Source: Myxococcales bacterium (GTDB lineage: Bacteria; Myxococcota_A; Polyangia; Polyangiales; Polyangiaceae). From it: DNA of 44,188 bases. A program made the translations under genes and the position numbers. Shown piece by piece: positions 7,617-16,374 of the stretch; position 1 is the stretch's first letter, and each line of letters opens with the position of its first letter. Under the pieces are notes generated by a model that saw nothing but the letters and a program-made list of their open reading frames with translations, searched no databases and was not told where the DNA came from. Location of the stretch: assembly GCA_021778125.1 (NCBI GenBank), contig JAJYCT010000003.1, forward strand, positions 1-44,188, read 5' to 3'.

Positions 7617-9380
7617 TTACCGGCAGACGCCCTGGCTGCAGGCGTAGGGCTCCGCGCAGTAGCGGCCCTGACCGCTGTCGCAGCAGACCTCTCCGACGCC
7701 GCCACACGCAACGCAGAGGCCGTTGCCGTTGTCGCGGCTGAAGGGCGCCGTGCAGCCTGCCGGATCGTGGCAGACGGGCTGGCCGACCAGGCCGCACCCT
7801 CCGCCGCCCGAGCAGCCGCCGGCCGAGCAGCTGCCGTTGTTCTGGCCGCTGCACTGGGACCCGGAGCTCACGCAGACGTTATCCCCGGACATGCAGCACC
7901 CACCGTTGTCGCAGGAGTTACCCGCGCAGCACGCCTGGCCGCCCCCGCCACACGGCACGCAGTTGCCACCCTGGCAGTTCGTGTTGCCCTGCGTGCAGAA
8001 GCCACCGTTGCCGCCGGGGCCGATCCCGCAGCACTGCTGCGGAGTGCCGCCGACGCTGCCGCCGCAGCTGTTGCCCCCGCTCACACAGAAGCCCCCGGTG
8101 CACAGGCCGAGATTGCCCCCGCACGTTGTCCCGGTTCCCACGCAGACGCCGCCGACGCAACATCCACCCGCGCCGCAGCTGTTGTTCGCGCAGCACGCCT
8201 GCCCGGCGCCGCCGCACGTGACGCCGGCGTCGCCGTTGTCACACACGGTGCCGCCGTCCGTGGTGCTCTGGCCCGAACCCACGCACGTGCCGCCGACGCA
8301 GCATCCGCCGCCTCCGCACGTGGTGCCGTTGCAGCACGTCTGGCCCGGCGCGCCGCACGAGGTGCACGTTCCGCCCGTACAGGTTCCGGCCGTCGAGCAC
8401 GTGGCGCCCGACCCGACGCACGCGTTCGTGCCCGGATCGCAGCAGTCGCCGCTCGCGGAGCAAGACGAGCCCGGGCAGCAGGTCTGGCCCGTGCCGCCGC
8501 AGGGGGTGCAGAAGCCCTGACCGTTGCAGGCGAGACCGGCCGTCGTGCAGGCCTGCCCCGCGCAGCACACCTGGCTCGCGCCGCCGCAGGCCACGCACAC
8601 CTGGTTGTGGCACGCGAGCCCACCTCCGCACGTGTCGCCGGGGCAGCACGCCTGGCTGTCTCCGCCGCACGCCTGGCAGGTGCCGCCAAGGCACGCCGTG
8701 TTGGCCGCGGTGCACTGGTTGTTCGCACAGCACGCGTCACCCACCCCACCGCAGACGACGCCCGCGTCGGTCGTGCACGCACCGCCGTTGCACGTGGCGC
8801 CGGGGGCCGCGTTCCCGCAGGAGCTTCCCGAGGCGGAGCAGAAGCCGCCAACGCAGCAGCCTCCGCCGGTGCAGGAGGTGCCGGGGCAGCAGACCTGGCT
8901 CGAGCCACCGCACGGAGTGCAGGTGCCCGCACCGTTGCCGGTGCACGCGTCGGTCGCGTCGCACGCGCGGCCGGGGCAGCACGTCTGGCCGCTGCCGCCG
9001 CACGACTGGCACACGCCGCCCACGCACGCGAGGCCGGTCGTGCACTCGGTGCCGGTGGCACAGCACACCTGGTTCGCCGCCCCGCACACGACGCCGCTGT
9101 CGCCGCCGCTGTCGCCGCCGCTGCTGCTGCCGCTGTCGCCGCCGCTGCCCGTTCCGGTGTCCCCGGTCTTGGCATCCGAGACCTTGCCGTCGCTCGGCGC
9201 GTCCGACGTCGTCGCGTCGCCGCCGCTGCTGCTGCCGCTGCCGTCTGCCAGCGAGCCGTCGTCCCCCGCGTCGCCGTTGCCCGCGCCCGTACCCGTATTG
9301 CTGCTGCCGCCGCATCCCGCGGCGTACAGCACAGCCGGCACGATGGCGCACCCGAACAAAGTGCTCCAACGAAGCTTCAT
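7617..9380 (-). CDS. Large Cys-rich repeat lipoprotein
   Basis: A 587-residue secreted protein. The start is ATG 9380, with GGGAGGT seven bases upstream. MKLRWST, a hydrophobic run and LYAAGCGG form a lipoprotein signal. A Gly/Ser/Asp-rich spacer (about 25-85) follows, then about a dozen modules built on CGGxxQxCCxGxxC with variable Cys-rich inserts, for example CGGSGQTCCPGRAC and CGGASQVCCAGQAC. The modules should fold by disulfides outside the cytoplasm. Proteins like this are common in Polyangia-type myxobacteria; no biochemical function is known to me. It is divergent from a second Cys-rich lipoprotein gene at 9523, and both have the same GGGAGGT ribosome site, which suggests shared control. 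Confidence 0.85.
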   Translation of the reverse strand: MKLRWSTLFGCAIVPAVLYAAGCGGSSNTGTGAGNGDAGDDGSLADGSGSSSGGDATTSDAPSDGKVSDAKTGDTGTGSGGDSGSSSGGDSGGDSGVVCGAANQVCCATGTECTTGLACVGGVCQSCGGSGQTCCPGRACDATDACTGNGAGTCTPCGGSSQVCCPGTSCTGGGCCVGGFCSASGSSCGNAAPGATCNGGACTTDAGVVCGGVGDACCANNQCTAANTACLGGTCQACGGDSQACCPGDTCGGGLACHNQVCVACGGASQVCCAGQACTTAGLACNGQGFCTPCGGTGQTCCPGSSCSASGDCCDPGTNACVGSGATCSTAGTCTGGTCTSCGAPGQTCCNGTTCGGGGCCVGGTCVGSGQSTTDGGTVCDNGDAGVTCGGAGQACCANNSCGAGGCCVGGVCVGTGTTCGGNLGLCTGGFCVSGGNSCGGSVGGTPQQCCGIGPGGNGGFCTQGNTNCQGGNCVPCGGGGQACCAGNSCDNGGCCMSGDNVCVSSGSQCSGQNNGSCSAGGCSGGGGCGLVGQPVCHDPAGCTAPFSRDNGNGLCVACGGVGEVCCDSGQGRYCAEPYACSQGVCR

Positions 9381-9522
9381 GAGTGACCTCCCTAACCCGT
9401 CCAGCTCCACATCGTAGCAGCGGGCAGGCAGAAAGTTTCAGAAACACGCGAACGGGCGCCTTGAACGGCGGGCCCGCCGCGAAGAAGATACATGAAGCTT
9501 CGCTAGCGGGAGGTAGGACACC
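9381..9522. promoter_or_regulatory. Divergent promoter region with a 14-bp palindrome
   Basis: This 142-base region separates two divergent Cys-rich lipoprotein genes. A perfect 14-bp palindrome, CGGCGGGCCCGCCG, lies at 9466-9479. It sits between a TTGAAC (-35-like, 9461-9466) and AAGATA (-10-like, 9485-9490) pair facing the plus-strand gene, so a protein bound there could block transcription. The -10 match is weak and the promoter call is tentative. A CATGAAGCTTC-like string occurs near both gene starts. Confidence 0.35.
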
Positions 9523-10413
9523 ATGCGTCTTGGTCATCTCTTGGTCTCGACATCGACGTCGGCGCTCCTCTTCGTGATCGCCTGCGGCGGCGGCGGCGGA
9601 GGGACCGCGGGCGGCACGATCGCGGGCGGGGGCCCCGGCGGCGGCAGCGCGCTCTGCGGGCCGAACGGCACCAACGCGTGCCCCGCCAACCAGCTCTGCA
9701 GCACGTCGCTGGGGTGCGTTCAGTGCGCCGACAGCTCGCAGTGCTCGTCCGCCGCGCCCATCTGCCTGCAGGGCGAGTGTGTGCAGTGTGCGCAGAACTC
9801 CGACTGCGGCACGGGGTCGACGCCGATCTGCTGGCTCGGAGCGCACACCTGCCACGCCGCCTGCGGCCCCACCGGCTCCGCCTGCCCGCAGGACGAGCCC
9901 GTCTGCGCGCCGGGAGGCGCGTGCGTCCAGTGCACGGCATCGTCGATGTGCCCCACGGACGCGAAGATCTGCGACCCGACGACCGACACCTGCGTGCAGT
10001 GCGCCTCGGCCTCCGACTGCCCGTCGGGCGCGCCGATCTGCTTCAAGAGCGAGTGCGTGCAGTGTCTGGCCAACTCCGACTGCTCTGGCACGACGCCCAT
10101 CTGCCAGACGGGCGACTTCCGGTGCGTCGCCGGCTGCACGAGCAACGCGCAGTGCCCGGCCGATGCCCCCATCTGCAGCACGGCCACGTCGCAGTGCGTG
10201 CAGTGCACGAGCAACGGGAACTGCTCGGGCACCACGCCCTACTGCTCGCCGCGCGACACCTGCGTGCAGTGCACGAGTGACTCGGGCTGCTCGGGCGCGA
10301 CGCCCTACTGCGGGACACACGGCGGAGACTTCGGGCGCTGCGTGCAGTGCAACCAGAACAACCAGTGCCCGTCCACGGCGCCCGTCTGCAACAACGGCAA
10401 CTGCATGCGCTGA
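9523..10413 (+). CDS. Cys-rich lipoprotein with CVQC repeats
   Basis: A 296-residue protein from ATG 9523, with GGGAGGT nine bases upstream. It has a lipoprotein signal ending LLFVIACGG and a Gly-rich linker. It then has nine repeats of the form CVQCxxxxxCxxxxPxC (eight exact CVQC and one CVAGC variant), spaced about 25-35 residues apart. Each repeat should form a small disulfide-bonded unit. It resembles other myxobacterial surface proteins with tandem Cys-rich domains. Function is unknown. It is divergent from the larger Cys-rich lipoprotein gene at 7617-9380, and the repeat types of the two proteins differ, so they are not recent duplicates. Confidence 0.85.
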   Translation: MRLGHLLVSTSTSALLFVIACGGGGGGTAGGTIAGGGPGGGSALCGPNGTNACPANQLCSTSLGCVQCADSSQCSSAAPICLQGECVQCAQNSDCGTGSTPICWLGAHTCHAACGPTGSACPQDEPVCAPGGACVQCTASSMCPTDAKICDPTTDTCVQCASASDCPSGAPICFKSECVQCLANSDCSGTTPICQTGDFRCVAGCTSNAQCPADAPICSTATSQCVQCTSNGNCSGTTPYCSPRDTCVQCTSDSGCSGATPYCGTHGGDFGRCVQCNQNNQCPSTAPVCNNGNCMR

Positions 10414-10467
10414 GGAGGCCGGGGGGGGCGGCGTGCGCGCCGGGGCGGGGAACGCGCGCCGGGGCTC

Positions 10468-11151
10468 TCAGCCGCAAGGTCGCCCGCTCACGCACGTCCG
10501 CTTCACCTCGCGTCCTGCGAGCGTCACGTAGGCCGTCTGGTGCGGGACCTCCGTCTGCGACACGAAGGTCTCGGTCATGACGAAGGTCGAGCCGTCCTTC
10601 GCGAACTCGAACGTGTGGAAGGGAACGGGGCCGGGTCCCGTGTGGAACGGGCTCTGGCCCGGCGGAGGAGCGCCGAACTTGCCGCAGAGCGAGCCGTCGC
10701 ACGCGAGCGTCCCGTCGGTGCGGTAGCCGCGCACGGGCGTGCTCCACGCGAGCGTGGTCCCCTCGAGCCGCCCCTCCGCCACGATCCCGCACGCTTCGGG
10801 GGTGCCCCGCGTCCGGGTGTCGGTCACCACCGTGGTCGTCCAGAACAGCGTCTTGGACTTGATCGTGAACCGCTCGCGCATCACGTACGACGTCATCCAT
10901 GCGTGCCCTCCGGGGCGACCCCCGCGGTCCTCGAAGCGCAGCACGACCGAGCCCGGGCCGATGGTGTAGACGCCGTCGCCCTGGCCCATCGGAGTGTCCG
11001 CGAGACGAAGGCGGGCGGCGAGCGAGTACTCGACGGACCACCCTTCGCACGGCGGAGGTCCTCCGGACGCGGCGCCGGTCGAGAGCGACGCCGCGAGCGG
11101 GATCGCCACGCCCGCCGTCCAGACGCGCCTTCGACGGGACGCGAGGCTCAT
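10468..11151 (-). CDS. Secreted protein of unknown function
   Basis: A 227-residue protein from ATG 11151. MSLASRRRR followed by a short hydrophobic, Ala-rich stretch to about residue 30 is a signal peptide. The mature part looks beta-rich, with six Cys that could pair (for example CEGWS, EACGI, ACDGSLCG, KRTCVSGRPCG). I do not recognise a family. It is the last gene of a minus-strand series: the (p)ppGpp synthetase/hydrolase, the WS/DGAT acyltransferase (which ends 60 bases upstream), then this gene. A shared transcript is plausible. Confidence 0.7.
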   Translation of the reverse strand: MSLASRRRRVWTAGVAIPLAASLSTGAASGGPPPCEGWSVEYSLAARLRLADTPMGQGDGVYTIGPGSVVLRFEDRGGRPGGHAWMTSYVMRERFTIKSKTLFWTTTVVTDTRTRGTPEACGIVAEGRLEGTTLAWSTPVRGYRTDGTLACDGSLCGKFGAPPPGQSPFHTGPGPVPFHTFEFAKDGSTFVMTETFVSQTEVPHQTAYVTLAGREVKRTCVSGRPCG

Positions 11152-11211
11152 GACCGGCGAGTGTGCAGAACGGATGCCACGGGGGGGCGCCTCCTTCGGC
11201 TCGTCCGGGGC

Positions 11212-12489
11212 TCACCCGCGCAGCACGGTGAGCTCGGTCTCGATGTCGCCGACGAGCTCGGCCGGCTCGGCCACGAGCTTCACGTCGGACGCGACGCCGA
11301 TGCGCACGTCGCCTGCGTACGAGAGCATGCTGACGCCGAGGCCAAGGCGGCCGGCCTGCGGAGCCCAGAACGCGACGCCCTGCAGGCGGCGACCTCCGAT
11401 CGAGATGGGCGCCCTGGGGCCGGGCACGGTCGTCATCACGAGCGTCGCCTTGGCCTCGAAGACCCGGATGACGAGCTCGTCGACCGCGGGAGACACGAGC
11501 GCCATCGACTCGAGCACGCCGTACGTGACGAGCGCCTCCCCGCTCGTCTTGATGGCGCGCGTGCGACGCGCCACCTCGTCGAGCCGTGCGTCGGGGGAGA
11601 CCAGCCCGAGCGGCAGCGAAAGGAACGCCAGCCCGAAGCGATTGCCGAGCGAGCCCGGCTCACCGTCGCGCCGCAGGTTGACCGGGACGACCGCGCGCAC
11701 CTCCAGGCCGGAGGCGAGCTCGCGACGCGCGTCAAGGTAGCGCCGCAGGCCACCGGCCACGATCGTCGCGAAGACGTCGCCGACCTTCACGCCGTGGCGC
11801 GCGGCGATCTCCTTGAAGTCCCGGAGGGGAAGCGGGCGTGACCAGGCGCCCCGCTTCGCCGCGCCGAGCGGCCCCTTGAGCGACGTGGCGGGCTCGCCCG
11901 GCAGCGCGAGCAGGTGCGCCAGCGTCACGGCCGCCCGTCCGCCCCGGACCAGCGCGCCCTCGGGTACGCCGTCGCGCGCAGGGACCGCGGCGGACGGCGC
12001 CTTCGCGTCGGCCCCCCCTTGCATCAGGCGCACGAGGGCGACGCCGTCGGCGATGGAGTGGTGCAGGCGCACCACGACCGCGCTGCCCCCCAGGAACCCG
12101 TCGATGAGGTGCATCTCCCAGGGCGGCTTGCGCGTGTCCAGCGGAGAGCTCATCAGATCCGAGACGAGGTCCTCGAGCTGCCGCTCGTCGCCGGGGTGAG
12201 GCAGGGCGACGTGGTGCAGGTGCCGCCGCACGGCGAAGTCCGCGTCGGGCTCCCACCTCGCGCGGCGCCCGTTGCCCGGGACCAGCCGCCGACCGAAGCG
12301 CTCGGCCCCGAGCACACGCGCCGTCGCGAACGCCTCGAGCACAGCCATTGGCAGCGGCTCGGCGAACAGCAGCAGGGCCGTGATGACCATCGGGTTGGTC
12401 GGCGCTTCCATGCGCAGCCACGCAGCGTCTGCGCGCGACAGCCGGACACCCCGCCGGCTCGGGCCCGGTGACACGTCGTTCTTCCGCAT
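11212..12489 (-). CDS. Wax ester synthase/diacylglycerol acyltransferase (WS/DGAT)
   Basis: A 425-residue protein from ATG 12489. The catalytic motif HHSIADG lies near residue 140 (HHxxxDG, first His as base). The N-terminal RLSRADAAWLRMEAPTNPM and the later TTVPGPRAPISIGGRRL and VAFWAPQ blocks are family features. Members transfer acyl groups from acyl-CoA to fatty alcohols or diacylglycerol, making wax esters or triacylglycerol for storage. The usual KVNDV block reads KVGDVFATIVAGGL here. The gene begins 33 bases after the stop of the relA/spoT-like gene on the same strand. This suggests a link between nutrient stress signalling and storage lipid, but only by position. Confidence 0.88.
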   Translation of the reverse strand: MRKNDVSPGPSRRGVRLSRADAAWLRMEAPTNPMVITALLLFAEPLPMAVLEAFATARVLGAERFGRRLVPGNGRRARWEPDADFAVRRHLHHVALPHPGDERQLEDLVSDLMSSPLDTRKPPWEMHLIDGFLGGSAVVVRLHHSIADGVALVRLMQGGADAKAPSAAVPARDGVPEGALVRGGRAAVTLAHLLALPGEPATSLKGPLGAAKRGAWSRPLPLRDFKEIAARHGVKVGDVFATIVAGGLRRYLDARRELASGLEVRAVVPVNLRRDGEPGSLGNRFGLAFLSLPLGLVSPDARLDEVARRTRAIKTSGEALVTYGVLESMALVSPAVDELVIRVFEAKATLVMTTVPGPRAPISIGGRRLQGVAFWAPQAGRLGLGVSMLSYAGDVRIGVASDVKLVAEPAELVGDIETELTVLRG

Positions 12490-12522
12490 GGCGATCCTGC
12501 AGGGTGCAGGACCGGTGCCCGG

Positions 12523-14688
12523 TCACGCTCGCTCGACGGCGACCACGCCCTTGACCTTCTGCAGCGCCTTCATGACGTTCTTGAGCTGCACGAGGTCTCC
12601 GCACACGAACGAGAAGAGGTTGACGGCGCGCCCGTCGTCTCCCGCGCGACAGTTCGCCTCGCTGATGTTGATGCCCTGCGCCATGAACGTCTGCCCGACG
12701 TTGGCAAGGATGCCCGGCTGGTTGGCCGTCACGACGCGCAGCTGGACGCTGCGGTTGATGCGGGCACCGCTGTCCCACTGGATCTCGACGCGGCGCTCCG
12801 GATCGGTGTCGAACGCCTTGGGGCAGCCCCGCCGGTGGATCGTGACGCCGCGGCCGCGCGTGATGAAGCCCAGGATGTCGTCGCCGGGCAAGGGGTTGCA
12901 GCACTTGGCGTAGCGCACAAGGACGTCGTCGATGCCGTTGATGCGGATCGCCCCCTCGTCGCGTTTGACGACCTTGCGCACCAGACCCGCGATCCGGCCC
13001 TCGCGCAGCTGCTCGGGGGGCCTGCTCTCGCGGCCCTCCTCGTCGGGCGGCGCGACGATCTTGACGACCTCCTCGGGGTCGATCTTGCCGTAGCCGATGC
13101 CGACGAAGAGCTCCTCGAGGTTCTGCACCTTGAGCGCCTCGTAGACGCGGCGCATCTCGCCCTCGTTCTTGAGGAGCTTGCTCGTGCTGATGCTGGCCTT
13201 GCGAAGCTCCTTCTCGAAGAGCTCCTCGCCGAGGCGCTTGCCCTTGTCGCGCTGCTCCTGCCGCAGGTAGTTGCGGATCTTGGAGCGCGCGCGCGTGGTG
13301 CCCGCGAAGTCGAGCCAGTCCTTGTTCGGCTGCTGGTGCGGGCTGGCGAGCACCTCGACGACATCGCCGTTGCGCAGCTTGTAGCGCAAGGGCTCCATCT
13401 TGCCGTTGATGCGCGCGCCCGTGACATGGTCGCCGAGCTGCGAGTGGATCTGGTACGCGAAGTCGATCGGCGTCGCGCCGCGCGGGAAGACGCGCACGTC
13501 GCCCTTGGGCGTGAACACGTAGACCTCGTCCTGGAAGAGGTCGACCTTCACGCCCTCGAGGAACTCGGCGGGGTCCTTGAGCTCCTTTTGCCACTCGAGC
13601 AGCTGCCGCAGCCACGAGAAGCGCTGCGCGTCCTGATCGGCAACGCCGCCGCCGCCCCGCTCCTTGTACTTCCAGTGCGCCGCGATGCCGCGCTCGGCGA
13701 CGCGGTGCATCTCGTGCGTACGGATCTGGATCTCGATGCGCTCGCGCCCCGGGCCGATGACCGTCGTGTGCAGCGACTGGTACATGTTCGGCTTGGGCAG
13801 CGCGATGTAGTCCTTGAAGCGCCCGGGCACCGGTGTCCACTGCGAGTGAATGACGCCCAGGGTCGCGTAGCAGTCGCTCACGCTCTCGACGACGACGCGG
13901 AACGCGATGAGGTCGTGGACGGCCTCGAGCCCCGTCTGCTGCGCGCGCATCTTGCGGTGCACGCTGTACAGGTGCTTGGCGCGCCCGTAGACCTCGGCGG
14001 CGAAGTTCTGGCTAGCCAGGCGGCTCGACAGCGTCTTGCAGACGTCGGTGATGTACCTGTCGCGCTCCTTCTTGGTGGAGTGCATCTGCGAGACGAGGTC
14101 CTGGTAGGCCTCGGGCTCCAGGTACTTGAAGCCCAGGTCCTCGAGCTCGCTCTTGAACGACTGGATGCCGAGGCGGTTGGCCAGCGGCGCGTAGATCTCG
14201 AGGGTCTCGCGCGCAATGCGCTCCTGCGCCTCGGGCTTCATGTGCTCGAGCGTGCGCATGTTGTCGAGGCGGTCGCAGAGCTTGACGATGAGCACGCGGA
14301 TGTCGCGCGCCATCGCCACCACCATCTTGCGGAAGTTCTCCGCCTGACGGTCCTCCTTCGACGTGAAGTTGATCTTGGAGAGCTTGGTGACGCCGTCGAC
14401 CAGCTCGGCCACCTCGCCGCCGAACTCCTTGGTGATGTCGTCGGTCGTCGCGAGGGTGTCCTCGACCACGTCGTGCAGGAGCCCGGCGCACACGCTCGCC
14501 GCGTCGAGCCTGAGGTCGGCGATGATGCCGGCGACGCTGACGGGGTGGACGACGTACGGCTGACCTGATTTGCGGGTCTGCCCGGCGTGCATCTTGAAGC
14601 TGTAGTCGTACGCGCGCTGGATCAGGCTACCGTCGACCGTGGGCTGGTAGGCCCGGACCCGTTCGATGAGCTGTTCGGCTTGAAGCAT
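12523..14688 (-). CDS. relA/spoT: Bifunctional (p)ppGpp synthetase/hydrolase (RelA/SpoT homologue)
   Basis: A 721-residue protein from ATG 14688 (MLQAEQLIERV); the frame is open about 22 codons further, but that part has no family match. Domains in order: HD hydrolase with HPVSVAGIIADL and LLHDVVEDT (about 47-80); (p)ppGpp synthetase with RFKDYIALPKPNMYQSLHTT (about 300-320); a TGS domain with VFTPKGDVRVFPRGATPIDF; a Zn-finger/helical part with YAKCCNPLPGDDI; and a C-terminal ACT domain (VVTANQPGILANV). The RFKD motif is the basic form found in bifunctional Rsh enzymes, and the hydrolase His-Asp pair is intact, so both making and degrading (p)ppGpp is expected. No second rsh gene is seen in the window. 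Confidence 0.96.
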   Translation of the reverse strand: MLQAEQLIERVRAYQPTVDGSLIQRAYDYSFKMHAGQTRKSGQPYVVHPVSVAGIIADLRLDAASVCAGLLHDVVEDTLATTDDITKEFGGEVAELVDGVTKLSKINFTSKEDRQAENFRKMVVAMARDIRVLIVKLCDRLDNMRTLEHMKPEAQERIARETLEIYAPLANRLGIQSFKSELEDLGFKYLEPEAYQDLVSQMHSTKKERDRYITDVCKTLSSRLASQNFAAEVYGRAKHLYSVHRKMRAQQTGLEAVHDLIAFRVVVESVSDCYATLGVIHSQWTPVPGRFKDYIALPKPNMYQSLHTTVIGPGRERIEIQIRTHEMHRVAERGIAAHWKYKERGGGGVADQDAQRFSWLRQLLEWQKELKDPAEFLEGVKVDLFQDEVYVFTPKGDVRVFPRGATPIDFAYQIHSQLGDHVTGARINGKMEPLRYKLRNGDVVEVLASPHQQPNKDWLDFAGTTRARSKIRNYLRQEQRDKGKRLGEELFEKELRKASISTSKLLKNEGEMRRVYEALKVQNLEELFVGIGYGKIDPEEVVKIVAPPDEEGRESRPPEQLREGRIAGLVRKVVKRDEGAIRINGIDDVLVRYAKCCNPLPGDDILGFITRGRGVTIHRRGCPKAFDTDPERRVEIQWDSGARINRSVQLRVVTANQPGILANVGQTFMAQGINISEANCRAGDDGRAVNLFSFVCGDLVQLKNVMKALQKVKGVVAVERA

Positions 14689-14830
14689 TGAGGTGATCCG
14701 CCGAAGTCGCGCGGATCGACGTGAAAAAGTAACACTCTGGGCGCGGTGCGGCAATTGGCCCCCCGGCGAGCCACGCTACGCTCGCGGGCTGACCTTGAGC
14801 CTCACGACCCCCTCGCCGCTGCCGCCGGGA

Positions 14831-15922
14831 GTGCGCGTCGTCGTCTCCGAGCTGGCCGAGAGCCCGCCGGAGGCGATCGGCACGACGATGTCGATCGTCC
14901 CGATGCCCGCGCCCGATCCCGCGGCGCTCTCCCCGCGCGACGTCATCGTCGCCGTCCGCAGCGCCGCGGTCGGCTGGGTCGATCTGCTCATGACGAGCGG
15001 GCAGTACCAGCACATGGCCCGGCCGCCGTACACGCCGGGGCTCGAGTCGGCCGGCGTCGTCGTGTGGAAGGGGCCCGCCGCCGGCGGCGAGATCGCCGAG
15101 GGCGACGCGGTGCTCGTGGACGGCCTGCTCGTCGGCCCGCGCTCGCTCGGCGCGTACCAGGCGTACGGGGGCTTCGCGTCGTACGTCGTCGCGCCGGTCG
15201 AGGCGGTGCACGCGCTCCCGGGCGCGCTCACCTTCGATCAGGCCGCGGCGCTGCTCGGCAGCTACGAGACCGCGTACCACGCCCTCGTCGCGCGCGGGCG
15301 CGTGTCGCCCGGCGACACGGTGCTCATCCACGGCGCGTCGGGCGCCACCGGGCTCGCCGCGGTGCAGGTCGCCAAGATCCTGGGGGCCCAGGTGATCGCG
15401 ACCGGCCGATCGGACGCCAAGCTCGCCGTGGTGCGCGAGCACGGCGCCGATCACGTGATCAACGTGCGCGACGAGGCGGGCGGCGTGCGCCGCTTCCGCG
15501 ACGACGTGAAGGCGATCACGGGCGGGCGCGGCGCCGACGTGGTCTACGACGCGGTCGGCGGCGAGATCTCGCTCGAGAGCCTGCGCTGCGTGAGCTTCGG
15601 CGCGCGGTTCCTCGTCGTCGGCTGGGCGTCGACGCCCCATGTCGCGCGCGGCAAGGGGCAGCGCGGCGCCCCGAACGCGAACGCGCTCCCCACCAACCTC
15701 ATCATGATGAAGGGCCTCGACGTGCTCGGCTGCCCGGCCGTCATCTCCACGGTGCACGATCCGTCGCTTCGCCCGCCGCGCCTCGCCCAGGTGCTGAGGT
15801 GGGCCGCGGAGGGCCGCATCCGCCCGCACGTGTCGCACGCGTTCCCGCTGGCCCAGTTCGCCGAAGCGATGCGCGCCCGCTGGTCCGGCGAGGTCATCGG
15901 GGGCTGCGTGCTTCATCCGTGA
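14831..15922 (+). CDS. Zinc-independent quinone oxidoreductase-like MDR dehydrogenase
   Basis: Medium-chain dehydrogenase/reductase superfamily, about 363 residues. GTG 14831 gives an N-terminus RVVVSELAESP like other family members; TTG 14795 is an alternative, and neither has a clear ribosome site. The GroES-like half has GLESAGVVV and AYGGFASYVVAP. The Rossmann half has HGASGATGLAAVQVAKILGA and ATGRSDAKLAVV, and GADVVYDAVGG follows. The catalytic-zinc and structural-zinc Cys residues of alcohol dehydrogenases are absent, which places it with NADPH:quinone oxidoreductases and crotonyl-CoA-type enzymes. It is divergent from the (p)ppGpp synthetase gene. The substrate is unknown. Confidence 0.85.
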   Translation: MRVVVSELAESPPEAIGTTMSIVPMPAPDPAALSPRDVIVAVRSAAVGWVDLLMTSGQYQHMARPPYTPGLESAGVVVWKGPAAGGEIAEGDAVLVDGLLVGPRSLGAYQAYGGFASYVVAPVEAVHALPGALTFDQAAALLGSYETAYHALVARGRVSPGDTVLIHGASGATGLAAVQVAKILGAQVIATGRSDAKLAVVREHGADHVINVRDEAGGVRRFRDDVKAITGGRGADVVYDAVGGEISLESLRCVSFGARFLVVGWASTPHVARGKGQRGAPNANALPTNLIMMKGLDVLGCPAVISTVHDPSLRPPRLAQVLRWAAEGRIRPHVSHAFPLAQFAEAMRARWSGEVIGGCVLHP

Positions 15923-15983
15923 CGCGGCGCCGCGCGCCGATGGCGGCGGCGCCCGAGCCGGCCCGTGCTTACCTTCCCTGCCG

Positions 15984-16346
15984 ATGCGTCTCGCCGCCGT
16001 GCTCCTCGTCGCGCTCGCCCCGTCCTGCGCCCCGCAGAGCGCCGCCTCGACGCCGAGCGCGGAGGCCGGCGGCGCGGTCGGCTCTCCGTGCTCCGCGCCG
16101 GACGACTGCACGGGGCCGACCCTCTGCGCCTACCCGGCCGACGGGGGCTGCGACGCCGCCGGCCGGTGCGTCGCGGTCGATCCCGGCTGCACGACGAGCG
16201 GCTCGCTGGTGTGCGCGTGCGACGGCACGCCCGTGCAGCTCGCGTGCATCTACGGCAAGGACAACTCGCCGGCTCCCCTGCCCTCCCCCGCACCGACGAC
16301 CACGTCGACCCCGGACTGCGTCCCGCTCGACGCGAGCCTCGAGTGA
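15984..16346 (+). CDS. Small Cys-rich lipoprotein
   Basis: A 120-residue protein from ATG 15984. MRLAAVLLVALAPSCAP is a short lipoprotein signal with lipobox LAPSC. The body has a compact Cys-rich domain (CSAPDDC, CAYPADGGCD, GRCVAVDPGC, LVCACDG, LACIYG), then a Pro/Thr-rich tail ending TPDCVPLDASLE. It looks like a single-domain relative of the larger Cys-rich lipoproteins in this region. It follows the oxidoreductase gene by about 60 bases and converges with the lipoprotein gene at 16375. Function unknown. Confidence 0.75.
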   Translation: MRLAAVLLVALAPSCAPQSAASTPSAEAGGAVGSPCSAPDDCTGPTLCAYPADGGCDAAGRCVAVDPGCTTSGSLVCACDGTPVQLACIYGKDNSPAPLPSPAPTTTSTPDCVPLDASLE

Positions 16347-16374
16347 CGGCCGGCGGCGCGGTGACCGCCGCGCG

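Noticed and set aside
7767-9386. A long plus-strand frame antisense to the large Cys-rich lipoprotein
   Set aside because: It is an Ala/Arg-rich artefact of the repeated CCG/GGC codons. The minus frame has the ribosome site, signal peptide and Cys pattern.
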